Shown piece by piece: positions 51,387 to 61,105 of a stretch of 64,000 nucleotides of DNA. The position numbers were made by a program, and so were the translations under genes. This DNA is from Betaproteobacteria bacterium HGW-Betaproteobacteria-6 (GTDB taxonomy: Bacteria > Pseudomonadota > Gammaproteobacteria > Burkholderiales > Rhodocyclaceae): NCBI GenBank assembly GCA_002842145.1, contig PHCF01000004.1:30462-94461 (forward strand), read 5' to 3'. Every line of letters begins with the position of its first letter. The stretch's first letter is position 1. The notes beneath the pieces were generated by a model, which ran no database searches, was not told the DNA's origin, and was given only the letters and a program-made list of their open reading frames with translations.

Positions 51387-53030
51387 ATGGACTTCAATCC
51401 GATTCTACCTGAGTCACGCATCACGGCGATGAGGGGCGCCGGATACTGGCGCGATCAGATTCTCACCGATTTCTTTGATACAGCGGTCGCCAACCATCCT
51501 GACAGAATCGCGATCGTTGCCCACAACAGTGAAACAAAGCAACGGATAGAGCTTAGTTATCGAAAACTTGCCCAATGTGTTGATCTTGTTGCACTCAACC
51601 TAGCGCGACTCGGGGTTAGACATGGCGACGTAGTCTCCTGCCAACTCCCTGCCTGGTGGGAGTTTGTTGCATTGCATCTGGCCTGCCTGAGACTTGGGGC
51701 GGCAACAAATGCATTGATGCCAATTTTCCGTGAACGCGAACTGGAGTTTATGTTAGGGCTAGCAGCGAGTAAGGTCCTGGTTATTCCAAAACAATTTCGT
51801 GGAATCGACTATCCGGCAATGATCGATGGTATTCGAGGCAAGCTACCGCATTTGGCACACGTGATAGAAACGGGAGACCATACCCCGAACTCTTTCGGTG
51901 CTCAATTACTCAACGAGGATACCGAAAAAGAAAGCCGAAAACACTATTCTCGCCCTGATGCAAATGACGTAATTCAGCTGTTGTTCACTTCCGGCACTAC
52001 TGGCGAACCGAAAGGAGTAATGCATACATCGAATACTATTCTAAGCATTCTGATTTCGCATGCGCATCGCCTTGGACTAAACAGTAACGACAGTTTTTTG
52101 ATTTGCACCCCAATCGCACATCAAACTGGGTTTGGTTATGGCGTAATGCTTGCGATGGCTAGTGGTGGAAAGGCTGTCATGCAAGATGTATGGAGTCCGG
52201 AGCGAGCAGCCGAACTTATTGAAGCCGAACGCATCACCATGATTACAGGCGCGACACCCTTTCTAGCTGACCTAACGGAAATAGCCACCAAGCAGCCGGA
52301 AACCTTTGAAAGCCTGCGCTTGTTTTTAGCGGCAGGTTCTCCGATTCCACGTTCCCTTGTACGACGAGCCACGGAGTCGATGAAGGCTTGTATTATTTCT
52401 GGATGGGGAATGACAGAAAACGGCTGCGTAACCACAACCGTTCCAGAAGACCTTCCTGAAAAGACTTTCGAGACCGATGGACATCCACTTCCCGGAACAG
52501 AAGTCCGAGTGGTCGATGAAACCGGTAGCACACTCCCTGCCAACCAAGAAGGCCGCCTACTAACAAGGGGATGCAGTCAATTTGTTGGTTACTTAAAGCG
52601 CCCTCAATGGCATGCCACCGACCCAGAAGGCTGGTTTGAGACTGGCGATATGGCACGAATGGATCGCGACGGGTATATCCGGATCACCGGTCGCTCAAAG
52701 GACATCATCATTCGCGGTGGAGAGAACATCCCGGTAGTGGAAATTGAAGGATTAATCTATCGTCACCCTAATGTTTTGGAAGTTGCTATCGTCGCAATGC
52801 CAGACCAGCGACTAGGTGAGCGGGCATGCGCTTTCATTGTCCCGCGCGATGGCAAAGACATCACGATTGATCAAATTGCAACGTTTTTGACCGCACAGAA
52901 AGTTACAAAGCAATATATACCAGAGCAGTTAGAAGTTGTTTCAGAATTGCCAAGAACGCCAAGCGGCAAGGTGCAAAAATTCAAATTGCGTCAATTTGCC
53001 CAGGATATTTTGCAAAAAACTAAACAATAA
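51387..53030 (+). CDS. Acyl-CoA ligase, cyclohexanecarboxylate-CoA ligase-like (AliA type)
   Basis: A 547-residue AMP-forming acyl-CoA synthetase. P-loop LLFTSGTTGEPKGVMHTSN near 191-209; A5-type SGWGMTENG; ETGDMARMDRDGYIRITGRS with the ribose-binding Asp; hinge and catalytic lysine in LPRTPSGKVQKFKLRQ (Lys about 530). The N-terminus MDFNPILPESRITAMRGAGY and LPAWWEFVALHLACLRLGAA, PIFRERELEFML are those of enzymes annotated as cyclohexanecarboxylate-CoA ligase. With badH and badI in the same strand block, activation of a ring carboxylic acid is the best guess. It follows the binding-protein gene by 73 bases; ribosome site weak. Confidence 0.85.
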   Translation: MDFNPILPESRITAMRGAGYWRDQILTDFFDTAVANHPDRIAIVAHNSETKQRIELSYRKLAQCVDLVALNLARLGVRHGDVVSCQLPAWWEFVALHLACLRLGAATNALMPIFRERELEFMLGLAASKVLVIPKQFRGIDYPAMIDGIRGKLPHLAHVIETGDHTPNSFGAQLLNEDTEKESRKHYSRPDANDVIQLLFTSGTTGEPKGVMHTSNTILSILISHAHRLGLNSNDSFLICTPIAHQTGFGYGVMLAMASGGKAVMQDVWSPERAAELIEAERITMITGATPFLADLTEIATKQPETFESLRLFLAAGSPIPRSLVRRATESMKACIISGWGMTENGCVTTTVPEDLPEKTFETDGHPLPGTEVRVVDETGSTLPANQEGRLLTRGCSQFVGYLKRPQWHATDPEGWFETGDMARMDRDGYIRITGRSKDIIIRGGENIPVVEIEGLIYRHPNVLEVAIVAMPDQRLGERACAFIVPRDGKDITIDQIATFLTAQKVTKQYIPEQLEVVSELPRTPSGKVQKFKLRQFAQDILQKTKQ

Positions 53031-53285
53031 CAGTATTCCCCAATTTTCCGACTTATTGCTCCCGATAAACTAAGACCTTCAGAATTCGGAACAGGCGTTA
53101 AAGTCATAAACAATTGACCCGCTGCAAATAAGCAGCATGATAAATGGCCGCAGACACAAGCTACGCGAAGGTATTCAGTGTCTATAAAAATACGTAGCTT
53201 AGAGACACTGGGCAATTTGCCAAATTTGAATGCCTATCCTAATACACAGAATGTCATACCGGTCATCTTAAAAATAAGGACAAAT

Positions 53286-54437
53286 ATGTTTAGTAGCTAC
53301 AAGTACATTCTGCGAGTATTTCTGTTTATGAGTGGGATATTTTCGGTTTCGACGGGGACCTTCGCGGAACAAGGGATTTTTCCGGATTCAATTAAATTAG
53401 GCCAATCGCTGCCACTGTCGGGGCCGTTGGCTGAGAGTGGAACCGAATATCGTGATGGGGCCCAAGCCTATTTCACATGGATAAACAGCAAAGGAGGCAT
53501 CCATGGTAGGCGCATTGAGTTAATTTCAATCGACGATGCCTACGTAGTCGAAAAGACAATTGTGAACGCCAAAAAATTGCTTGACAACGATAAAGTTTTT
53601 GCACTTTTCGGCATGTATGGGAGTGCAAATTACGAAGCCGCACTACCCATCATTCACGAACGCAATGTCCCATCTATTGCCCCTTTATCTGGCTCTGATG
53701 ACTTGCGTGCGAAGTCGTCACCCAATACATTTTGGCTTCGCGCCAGCTATGGTGATGAAGCAGAGAAAATAGTAGATCAGCTAACCGTAACTGGCATTAA
53801 CCGTATCGCCGTCCTATACCAAAGTGACGCATTTGGCAAAGCTGGTTTAAGTGGTGTAGAAAAAGCTTTGAAAAAGCGCAATTTAACTTTGGCCGGATCT
53901 GCGTCGTACAACAAGACGACAAATGACGTCAGTGAAGCAGTAAAGAGTATCAGAGGAGTCGCCCCACAAGCCGTGATAATGCTCAGTAGTTATAGTCCAA
54001 CTGCATCTTTCATAAAACAGATGCGTCTTTCAGGAAAACAGCCCCTATTTTTCGCCCTTTCTTCGGTAGGCTACACCATGCTTCATGCGCAACTGGGACG
54101 AGAATCAGCCGGCATCGCAATCTCTCAGGTTGTTCCTTACCCTTGGAATAGAACAACCCCGGTCGTACGAGAGCTCGAGTCGCTACCAAAAAACTTTCAA
54201 CCTAAGGCAGGCATTACCTACACTACTTTAGAAGGATTTATCGCGGCGAAAGTCATGACAGAAGCACTGCGAAGAGCCGGAGCGAAACTCACACGTGAAA
54301 AACTGGTTGCCGCCCTTGAGGGTATGCGTCCATATGATGTAGGCGGCTATACAGTAACTTACGGCGCCGCAGACAGGTCAGGATCGCATTTCGTCGAAAT
54401 AGCCATCGTCAATAATAGCGGGAACCTAATGCGTTAA
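53286..54437 (+). CDS. ABC transporter substrate-binding protein, second orphan
   Basis: A 383-residue type I periplasmic binding protein. Signal peptide YILRVFLFMSGIFSVSTGTFAEQ (cleaved after TFA, described by its ends). Mature: DSIKLGQSLPLSGPLAESGT, YRDGAQAYFTWINSKGGIHG, FALFGMYGSANYEAALPI, YQSDAFGKAGLSG. It belongs to the Leu/Ile/Val-binding-like family but to a different branch from the binding proteins at 50084 and 62064 (no GACGP or TGPCTSS). No permease adjoins. ATG 53286 has AAGGA at five bases; the longer frame from 53178 gives no signal peptide start. Substrate unknown. Confidence 0.87.
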   Translation: MFSSYKYILRVFLFMSGIFSVSTGTFAEQGIFPDSIKLGQSLPLSGPLAESGTEYRDGAQAYFTWINSKGGIHGRRIELISIDDAYVVEKTIVNAKKLLDNDKVFALFGMYGSANYEAALPIIHERNVPSIAPLSGSDDLRAKSSPNTFWLRASYGDEAEKIVDQLTVTGINRIAVLYQSDAFGKAGLSGVEKALKKRNLTLAGSASYNKTTNDVSEAVKSIRGVAPQAVIMLSSYSPTASFIKQMRLSGKQPLFFALSSVGYTMLHAQLGRESAGIAISQVVPYPWNRTTPVVRELESLPKNFQPKAGITYTTLEGFIAAKVMTEALRRAGAKLTREKLVAALEGMRPYDVGGYTVTYGAADRSGSHFVEIAIVNNSGNLMR

Positions 54438-54459
54438 TCGAGACTTGCTCTTGCCGAAG

Positions 54460-55252
54460 ATGCAAGGTTTTACTGGCGTAGCAACGGTCGGTGCCAAGCA
54501 CCCGATCATCATCGAGGGTCGGGCTCTTGCACCGACTCGGAACAGGAACTGCTGCTATCGGTAGTTCGTGCCACTCAGGCGAATGCTACTTCAACCACGC
54601 TCTACACGGCGGATGCCGGCTACCACTCCTACGCCAATCTCAAAGCCCTGGCCGATGAAAAGATCAGTGCACTGATTGCCGACAATGGCATGCTCCAAAG
54701 CGACGAACGTTTCAAGGATCATGGCAAACACAAGAAAAAACCCGATCCACTCTACGACAAGGGATATCCGAAGAAAGCCGCCAAACGGGTACTAGCCGCG
54801 GGACTTTACACTCGATCCGAAAACCAGTATTTGCACCTACCCGGCCGCCAAGCAGCTCTACCGTCATGGCACAAACTGTCTCCACAACGGGCACCTTGCC
54901 ACCAAATACAGCGGCACCCTGCGCGATTGCCTACCCTACGAACAACGCGACAAAATTCCTGCGTACATCCGAGACGACAAAGGTTCGGCAAGTCGCCTTC
55001 TTTCGCGGCAAGGCCGGAACGACCCAAGAAAGCCATACGGAACGGATGAAGCAGGCCATCGACAGCGAAGAAGGCTGAGCTCGTTACGGCAGAAGGTTTG
55101 CCACAGTAGAATCCGTGTTCGGCAACCTGCGGCACAACAAGCGCCTAGATTGATTCACGCTACGCGGGCGGAAGAAGGTCAACACGCAATTGAAGCTGTA
55201 TTGCCTGGTTCACAACATCGAGAAACTGGCGCATCGCGGGTTCGGGCATTAG
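54460..55252 (+). mobile_element. IS1182-family transposase remnant
   Basis: Degenerate C-terminal two thirds of an IS1182-type DDE transposase in several frames: QGFTGVATVGAKHPIIIEG, then TDSEQELLL, YTADAGYHSYANLKALADEK, ALIADNGMLQSDERF, KKPDPLYDKG, KVRQVAFFRGKAG, ARYGRRFATVESVFGNLRHN and LKLYCLVHNIEKLAHRGFGH. At least two frameshifts and two in-frame TGA codons (one just before ARYGRR, one before FTLRG) disable it. The N-terminus is missing. It starts about 20 bases after the stop of the binding-protein gene. Confidence 0.88.
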
Positions 55253-55491
55253 GCAAAAGAGGCGGAATCCACTCGCCAGCCAGTTGCCGCCATCCCCGAA
55301 ACCAGGATACAGCTATTCGCAAGTTCAACAGCATGTAAAAGCAAAATAGCGCAAATCAAACCTGCGCCATTGCTTGCCGGAAACTGGGCTGGTAAAGAGT
55401 TTTTCTACAGCGGCAACGCTACCAGTGTAGGGTTCCTCTGAATTGCCCCGATAATTGAGGAGGCTCGAATACTTGAGAAAATGGAGCCACC

Positions 55492-55593
55492 ATGAGCAAG
55501 ACGAACAAATATTCATCGGAAGTCAGAGAGCGTGCTGCATGCCTGGCTCAGGAAGCGCGCAAGGGTTCCGACCTCACCTCCGCCTCGACCTAA
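55492..55593 (+). mobile_element. IS3-family orfA fragment
   Basis: ATG 55492 begins MSKTNKYSSEVRERAACLAQ, the N-terminal HTH start of IS3-type OrfA proteins, but stops after 33 codons. The remaining element is missing. Together with the IS1182 remnant it forms an insertion-sequence scar between the catabolic block and the uptake operon. Confidence 0.7.
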
Positions 55594-55659
55594 CAAGGGT
55601 TCATCTATTTTGACCGAACCTTATTTCAACAAAAAATTACGAGTCGCAAATAATCTGGA

Positions 55660-56052
55660 CTAGCCGGCCTTAACTGCAAGCACTGGACAAGGAACGGAAA
55701 GAAGTATGTCTTGAGCTGTACTTCCAAGTAACAATTTTCCAACAGGTGAACGCTTGCGTAGACCTATAACCACCAAGGAAACGTGCTGAGAATCGACCAA
55801 TTCCTCAATTTCTTCAACAACCCCCTTCCCTCGTACGAATTGCTCGAACCGGGCTGCTATACCCGCGACGGCGAGCCGCTTCTCAACATTCTCACGTTCT
55901 TCGGTACTCAAAAGAGGTGAGTCTTGGGTTGAACCACCAGGGCTAGCATTCACTACAAGCAGGTACTCCCCACGACGGGCAGCGATTTCGATACCTTTAT
56001 CAAGCGCTGCCAAGCCCTCTGGCCTGGGAGCATATGCAACAAGTATGGTCAT
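55660..56052 (-). CDS. Universal stress protein (UspA family)
   Basis: A 130-residue UspA-fold protein: MTILVAYAPRPEGLAALDKG at the start, and the ATP-binding pattern VVIGLRKRSPVGKLLLGSTA followed by QDILLSVPCPVLAVK at the end. Short ATP-binding stress proteins of this type often accompany anaerobic aromatic catabolic operons. ATG 56052 with AAAGGTGA upstream is preferred; a frame to 56109 lacks a ribosome site. It is about 135 bases downstream of the thioesterase gene on the same strand, possibly the last gene of the uptake operon. Confidence 0.87.
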   Translation of the reverse strand: MTILVAYAPRPEGLAALDKGIEIAARRGEYLLVVNASPGGSTQDSPLLSTEERENVEKRLAVAGIAARFEQFVRGKGVVEEIEELVDSQHVSLVVIGLRKRSPVGKLLLGSTAQDILLSVPCPVLAVKAG

Positions 56053-56186
56053 AAATTTCACCTTTTGATAAGCATCATTGGGGACACCAAGTAACGCAGG
56101 CCGGAGCACACGCTATCATCATGGTCGAGTTTCCAAGTTGGATTTCCGCACTTTCATGCAAACCCAAAACAATGTATGAGCGTTGT

Positions 56187-56609
56187 TCAACTTACCTCGC
56201 CAAGCTCAACGAATGGGAGCAGCTTTTCACGCCAAAATCCATCGATAGCAATCGGTTTCAAAGTATCGAGAGAGACTAGCACTACCTTCAGCCTGATGCG
56301 GACGCGAACGTCCTTACCCTGGTTGGCATTAATAGACAGGCTCATTGAGCTCCCACCGAGTTGAGTAACGCAAAGCCGAAAAACGAGTTTATCCCCGTAA
56401 CGACTGGGAGCCAGAAACTCCATCTCTTGCCGTACAGTGGGAAATGCAAGTCGGCGCTCCTCATGGAATTCATAGAAATCGACCCCCAACCCTTCTCGAA
56501 ACCAGTCTTCCATCACTTCGTTGCACATTTCTGCGTAGCGCGGATAAAATACTATGCCTGCTGGATCACAATGAGAAAAGCGGATTAGCTTGTTTGTCTC
56601 GAAGATCAT
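56187..56609 (-). CDS. Hotdog-fold acyl-CoA thioesterase (4-hydroxybenzoyl-CoA thioesterase-like)
   Basis: A 140-residue single hotdog domain. The N-terminal motif RFSHCDPAGIVFYPRYAEMC carries the catalytic Asp (Asp15) in the D-P-A-G-I-V-F-Y-P-R-Y context of 4-hydroxybenzoyl-CoA thioesterase and YbgC-type enzymes. The rest (ERRLAFPTVRQEMEFLAPSR, YGDKLVF) fits. Probable function: release of CoA from stalled or overflow aryl- or acyl-CoA, protecting the CoA pool. Downstream of the glutaryl-CoA dehydrogenase gene on the same strand (63 bases). Ribosome site weak. Confidence 0.82.
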   Translation of the reverse strand: MIFETNKLIRFSHCDPAGIVFYPRYAEMCNEVMEDWFREGLGVDFYEFHEERRLAFPTVRQEMEFLAPSRYGDKLVFRLCVTQLGGSSMSLSINANQGKDVRVRIRLKVVLVSLDTLKPIAIDGFWREKLLPFVELGEVS

Positions 56610-56672
56610 TTTGAGTTTGGGCAGGGATCTATGTGTTGCTTAAAAAATAACCAGGATTATTAGGGGTCACTT

Positions 56673-57860
56673 TTAGGAAAATGACGGGATCCCGGTAATT
56701 GCACGACCAAGAATCAACGCATGAATATCGTGCGTACCTTCATAGGTGTTAACGACTTCTAGATTGACCATATGACGGATTACGCCGAATTCGTCACTAA
56801 TGCCATTTCCTCCGAGCATGTCTCGGGCTTGACGCGCAATATCCAAGGCCTTGCCACATGAATTGCGTTTCATCATTGATGTAATTTCAGGCGCTGCAAG
56901 TCCCTCATCTTTCATGCGACCGAGACGCAAGCATCCCTGGAGACCAAGTGCGATATCAGTCTGCATGTCCGCAAGCTTTTTCTGAATCAGTTGATTCGCG
57001 GCAAGGGGCCTGTTGAACTGTTTACGGTCAAGCACATACTGGCGTGCCCGATAAAAACAGTCTTCAGCAGCACCAAGCGCTCCCCATGCGATTCCGTATC
57101 GCGCAGAGTTCAAACAGGTGAATGGCCCCTTCAGCCCTCGCACATCAGGGAAGGCATTTTCTTCTGGACAGAAAACTTCATCCATCACGATTTCGCCCGT
57201 AATTGATGCGCGTAGACCAACCTTGCCGTGAATCGCCGGTGCCGACAGACCCTTCATGCCTTTTTCTAGAATAAAACCTCGAATTGCCCCTTCATCGTCT
57301 TTTGCCCAGACCACAAATACGTCAGCAATTGGACTATTTGTAATCCACATCTTTGCACCACTGATCGAATAGCCACCTTGGACTTTCTTCGCGCGCGTGA
57401 TCATGCTGCCAGGATCGGAGCCATGGTTGGGTTCGGTCAGTCCAAAGCAACCAATCCATTCACCACGAGCAAGTTTAGGAAGAAATTTTTGCTTCTGCGC
57501 CTCGGTACCAAACTCATTGATTGGCACCATCACCAACGACGATTGCACGCTCATCATTGAGCGATAGCCGGAATCGACACGCTCGACTTCACGCGCGACA
57601 AGACCATAACAGACATAATTCATGCCTGATCCGCCATAGGCTTCCGGGATCGTGGGGCCAAGCAATCCGATGTCACCCATTTCGCGAAAAATAGCAGCAT
57701 CAGTCTTTTCGTGACGAAAGGCCTCAAGGACCCTAGAAGCAAGTCGTTCTTGACAGTAAGCGAAGGCAGATTCACGGACAATTCGCTCATCCGAGCTCAG
57801 TTGCTGGTCCAGCAACAAGGGGTCGTCCCACTGAAAATGGGCTGCTGTAGATGATTGCAC
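56673..57860 (-). CDS. gcdH: Glutaryl-CoA dehydrogenase (decarboxylating)
   Basis: A 395-residue GcdH with strong agreement to the human enzyme as I recall it: [17 protein letters not shown], with Arg100 equivalent to the carboxylate-binding Arg94; [70 protein letters not shown]; and [20 protein letters not shown] with the catalytic base Glu374. It converts glutaryl-CoA to crotonyl-CoA and CO2, passing electrons to ETF. This is the classic exit of pimeloyl-CoA-type degradation in benzoyl-CoA and cyclohexanecarboxylate pathways. Start GTG 57860 with AGGAG seven bases upstream. Confidence 0.95.
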   Translation of the reverse strand: MQSSTAAHFQWDDPLLLDQQLSSDERIVRESAFAYCQERLASRVLEAFRHEKTDAAIFREMGDIGLLGPTIPEAYGGSGMNYVCYGLVAREVERVDSGYRSMMSVQSSLVMVPINEFGTEAQKQKFLPKLARGEWIGCFGLTEPNHGSDPGSMITRAKKVQGGYSISGAKMWITNSPIADVFVVWAKDDEGAIRGFILEKGMKGLSAPAIHGKVGLRASITGEIVMDEVFCPEENAFPDVRGLKGPFTCLNSARYGIAWGALGAAEDCFYRARQYVLDRKQFNRPLAANQLIQKKLADMQTDIALGLQGCLRLGRMKDEGLAAPEITSMMKRNSCGKALDIARQARDMLGGNGISDEFGVIRHMVNLEVVNTYEGTHDIHALILGRAITGIPSFS

Positions 57861-57906
57861 AGATATACTCCTAATGAGAATTTTGTATAACAGTAGGCAA
57901 AAAAAC

Positions 57907-58677
57907 TTACTGAGCTAGAAAGCCGCCATCGACGGGGTAATATGACCCGGTGACAAAACTTGCACGCATACTAGATAGCCAAACGACAACTTCAGCAACC
58001 TCGTCAGGTCGCCCTAATCGACCAATCGGATGAAGTCCCTTTAGAACTTCACGCGTCGCCGCATCTCGGCGTTCCAATATCGGGGTATCGATGTAGCCAG
58101 GCCCAACAGCATTGACGCGTACGCCCTGACTTGCATACTCAACCGCAGCCGTCCTAGTTAAACCAAGCACGCCATGTTTGGAGGCGACATAGGGACCTAG
58201 ACCCGATTTCGCCACTTGCGACATGATCGAAGCTACATTAACTACAGCCCCCCCACCCGCTCTGAGCAAAGCAGGAATTTGTGCGCGTAACCCATAAAAC
58301 ACCCCCGACAGATTGACGTCCAGTATGCGTGTCCAGTCGAGAAGATCGACGCCAACCAAAGACTGATAGGTACCCGAAGGCCCAACGCTAATTCCTGCGT
58401 TATTACAAGCAATATGCAGTTCGCCAAACTTTTTCTGCGCAAGCTCAACAGCCCGCAGGTGATCATCTGGCTGAGTAACGTCTAGAAATTGGAATAATGC
58501 GTTACCACCAGCAGACCGAATTAAATCAATAGTCTCGCTACCCCCATCCAGACTTACATCTGCAACGAGAACATTCGCACCCTCGCGAGAATAGGCCAAT
58601 GCGATAGCTCGACCAATTCCAGACCCACCGCCCGTTACAAGTGCAGTCTTGCCACCAAGAAGAAATGTGTTATCCAC
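57907..58677 (-). CDS. SDR-family oxidoreductase in the uptake operon
   Basis: A 256-residue [11 protein letters not shown] near 15-22, ADVSLDGG (NAD-type Asp), CNNAG, catalytic [21 protein letters not shown] (ends given), C-terminal [20 protein letters not shown] and [11 protein letters not shown]. It shares the HPIGRLG pattern with the SDRs at 2529, 7479 and 47903 but differs in the LYLASDE motif (VWLSSMR). Start is GTG 58677, five bases after the livF stop, so it is translated from the transporter mRNA. It may oxidise the imported alcohol or a 3-hydroxyacyl-CoA intermediate. Confidence 0.85.
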   Translation of the reverse strand: MDNTFLLGGKTALVTGGGSGIGRAIALAYSREGANVLVADVSLDGGSETIDLIRSAGGNALFQFLDVTQPDDHLRAVELAQKKFGELHIACNNAGISVGPSGTYQSLVGVDLLDWTRILDVNLSGVFYGLRAQIPALLRAGGGAVVNVASIMSQVAKSGLGPYVASKHGVLGLTRTAAVEYASQGVRVNAVGPGYIDTPILERRDAATREVLKGLHPIGRLGRPDEVAEVVVWLSSMRASFVTGSYYPVDGGFLAQ

Positions 58678-58682
58678 GATTA

Positions 58683-59411
58683 CTACATCCGCTCCGAGGT
58701 GATGCTGTCTCGGGTAACCATCAGATATTTACGGGCGATTTCCGTATTGGCGTCGAGTTCCTCCACTGTCCCTGTAAAGACAGTATGTCCTCGATCAATT
58801 ACATAGACTCGATCAGCACATTCACGAATTAAGCGTACGTGTTGCTCAGAAATAAGCATCGACACACCCTTGCTTTTCAGCCGGTTTACCGCCGCGATAA
58901 CCTGTTGAGTGATTACCGGAGCCAGCCCTTCGTGAGGTTCATCCAGAACCAACAGCTGCGGATTGGTCAATAGCGATCGAGCTATTGACAACATTTGTTG
59001 TTCCCCACCACTTAGTACCCCAGCGACCCGGGCACGGAGTTCCTTGAGTTTTGGAAATAGTTCGTACACCTCGTTCAAGTCGAAGAGACGCGACGTTCCA
59101 TAACTACGAGGCACCGAAAGATTTTCAGCAACAGTCAGGCTCGCAAAAACGCGGCGATCTTCAGGAACGTATCCGATACCACTGCGAATCACTTCTCTTC
59201 GCGGTAGGTTGACAAGACTTTTACCGAAGAACTCGACTGTACCCTTCATTACGCGGATTTCGTCCTGGACGATTGCGCGAACTGTACTTGTCTTGCCAGC
59301 TCCATTCCGTCCAATCAGACAAACAACTTCTCCCGCATGCACCTCAAGATTAATTCCATGAAGCGCTTCAATATGGCCATAAGATGCCCACACGTCCTTC
59401 ATTATTAGCAT
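58683..59411 (-). CDS. livF: ABC transporter ATP-binding protein LivF
   Basis: A 242-residue ATPase of the LivF type: Walker A IGRNGAGKTS (about 33-42), signature LSGGEQQMLSIARSLL, Walker B LLVLDEPHEGLAP, H-loop SEQHVR. ATG CTA ATA ATG at 59411 overlaps the livG stop by seven bases. Part of a branched-chain-amino-acid-type importer; in this gene setting the cargo is more likely an organic acid than an amino acid. Confidence 0.93.
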   Translation of the reverse strand: MLIMKDVWASYGHIEALHGINLEVHAGEVVCLIGRNGAGKTSTVRAIVQDEIRVMKGTVEFFGKSLVNLPRREVIRSGIGYVPEDRRVFASLTVAENLSVPRSYGTSRLFDLNEVYELFPKLKELRARVAGVLSGGEQQMLSIARSLLTNPQLLVLDEPHEGLAPVITQQVIAAVNRLKSKGVSMLISEQHVRLIRECADRVYVIDRGHTVFTGTVEELDANTEIARKYLMVTRDSITSERM

Positions 59412-60175
59412 GTTGCTCCCTTCGCAGCTACGCTCTCGCCAAGGTATATCTCCTGAACGTGGGGATCTGCAGAAATCTCGTCCGGATTTCCTTCGGCCAG
59501 AACACTACCGCGAGCCATGACGGTTATACGTTCAGCAAGATTGAACACAATGTCAATATCATGTTCCACAAACATCAAGGTTAAACCGCGCTTTTTAACA
59601 ACATCAACAATTAACTTAAACAAGTCCTGCCGCTCATTCAGGCCCATTCCTGCAGTTGGCTCATCCAATAGCAAAAGACGGGGTCCTGTAGCGAGCACCA
59701 TGCCAAGTTCAAGCCGTTTTCTGTCTCCATGGCTGATTGCTTCGACGATAGATTCGGAAATGTTCGACAGACCAACCTCGTCCACCAGTTCAGCAACACG
59801 CGAGTCGAGTACACGAAGCTTGCTAGAGAATAAACTGTAGCCGGTGCCCGCAGCGGCCACACATGCTGCCAACATATTTTCACGGACCGTCATGTGGCGA
59901 AAGGTGCTGTTTATTTGGAATGTACGGCCAATACCAAGCCCAGCTCGCCTATGTGGAGCCAAGCCCGTCACAATTCGACCGTCTAAGACCACCGTGCCAG
60001 CAGTAGGCAAAATTTGCCCACCAAGCACATTGGTTAAAGTACTTTTCCCTGCACCATTGGGTCCGATTACCGCTCGTATCTCACCCGATTTGAGTTTCAG
60101 AGAGACGTTGGTTAATGCTGAGAAGGCCCCGTATTTTTTTGAAATGCCCTCAGCGGACAAAATAAAGTCAGCCAC
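59405..60175 (-). CDS. livG: ABC transporter ATP-binding protein LivG
   Basis: A 256-residue ATPase: Walker A IGPNGAGKST, the LivG-type signature ISHGDRKRLELGMVLATGP (SHGDRK replacing the LSGGQ form, usual for this subgroup), Walker B LLLLDEPTAGMGL, H-loop FVEHDID. Overlaps livM by eight bases and livF by seven, a tightly coupled operon. Confidence 0.93.
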   Translation of the reverse strand: MADFILSAEGISKKYGAFSALTNVSLKLKSGEIRAVIGPNGAGKSTLTNVLGGQILPTAGTVVLDGRIVTGLAPHRRAGLGIGRTFQINSTFRHMTVRENMLAACVAAAGTGYSLFSSKLRVLDSRVAELVDEVGLSNISESIVEAISHGDRKRLELGMVLATGPRLLLLDEPTAGMGLNERQDLFKLIVDVVKKRGLTLMFVEHDIDIVFNLAERITVMARGSVLAEGNPDEISADPHVQEIYLGESVAAKGATC

Positions 60176-61103
60176 GAGGCGCCCCTTTATTGATCACCCG
60201 TTTGATTAATCCCCAGAAGCCGTGCGGCGAATACACCGTAACCGTAATCACGACAACGCCCATGATCAGCTCCCAAAACACCACATAATGCGAAAGAACG
60301 CCTGTCAGACCTTTTTCAACAATCGCACCGATAACCGGTCCAAAAAAGCTGCCAAGCCCCCCAAGAATCACCATCACCAAAGGGGCTAACGAAAAGCGCA
60401 TTCCGGCATAATCAGGGAAAGCATTTCCTTGAAACGCCGAATACAACGTACCAGCCACACCAGCAAGAGAACCCGCAATAACAAACGCAACCCACTGGAC
60501 TTGGCGTTGACTAAAGCCAAGTGCTGCAGCACGACCGGGGTTTTCACCTACGGAACGAATTACTAGCCCAAGAGGTGCATTCAGAACAAGACGAATTACA
60601 AGCAGCCCCCCTGCGCAACAGGCCAGTACCAATAGAGCAAAACCACGCGCCCCCAAGTCGAGTGACGGTGGAGCAAATTGTGTTAACCCGGTATCGCCCC
60701 CAGTCAAGTCGTACCATTGGTGGATAACGCTATATGTAATTTCCGCACATGCCAGGGTCAGCATGGCAAAGTAAATCTTGTTAAGACGGACACATAGCGC
60801 CCCGTAGATCGCTGCAGCGAAGGTTGCCACAAGCGGACCAATCATTACCGCGACAATGATGGGAACGCCAGCTTTAGCCGACAGTGCAAACCCGTAGCAT
60901 CCCAGCCCAAAATAGGCTGCGTGGCCAAACGAAACCATTCCGCTAAAACTAATTAGGAAATTGAGGCTGGCGGCGAACAGTATCCAGATTAGCAGCTCCG
61001 TCAGACGCATAAGCCAAACGTCATTAGCTAACACCAGAATACTGGCTGAAGCCACGAAGGCTAGTGCGCCGGCCACAACCGGATGACGTACTAGAATATT
61101 CAT
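60168..61103 (-). CDS. livM: ABC transporter permease LivM
   Basis: A 311-residue permease with about nine to ten hydrophobic segments, including the family stretch LNFLISFSGMVSFGHAAYFG and the conserved loop AALGFSQRQVQWVAFVIAGS (EAA-type coupling region), then VMVILGGLGSFFGPVIGA. Pairs with LivH to form the membrane channel. Two-base gap from livH, eight-base overlap with livG. Confidence 0.93.
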   Translation of the reverse strand: MNILVRHPVVAGALAFVASASILVLANDVWLMRLTELLIWILFAASLNFLISFSGMVSFGHAAYFGLGCYGFALSAKAGVPIIVAVMIGPLVATFAAAIYGALCVRLNKIYFAMLTLACAEITYSVIHQWYDLTGGDTGLTQFAPPSLDLGARGFALLVLACCAGGLLVIRLVLNAPLGLVIRSVGENPGRAAALGFSQRQVQWVAFVIAGSLAGVAGTLYSAFQGNAFPDYAGMRFSLAPLVMVILGGLGSFFGPVIGAIVEKGLTGVLSHYVVFWELIMGVVVITVTVYSPHGFWGLIKRVINKGAPRG

Positions 61104-61105
61104 TA

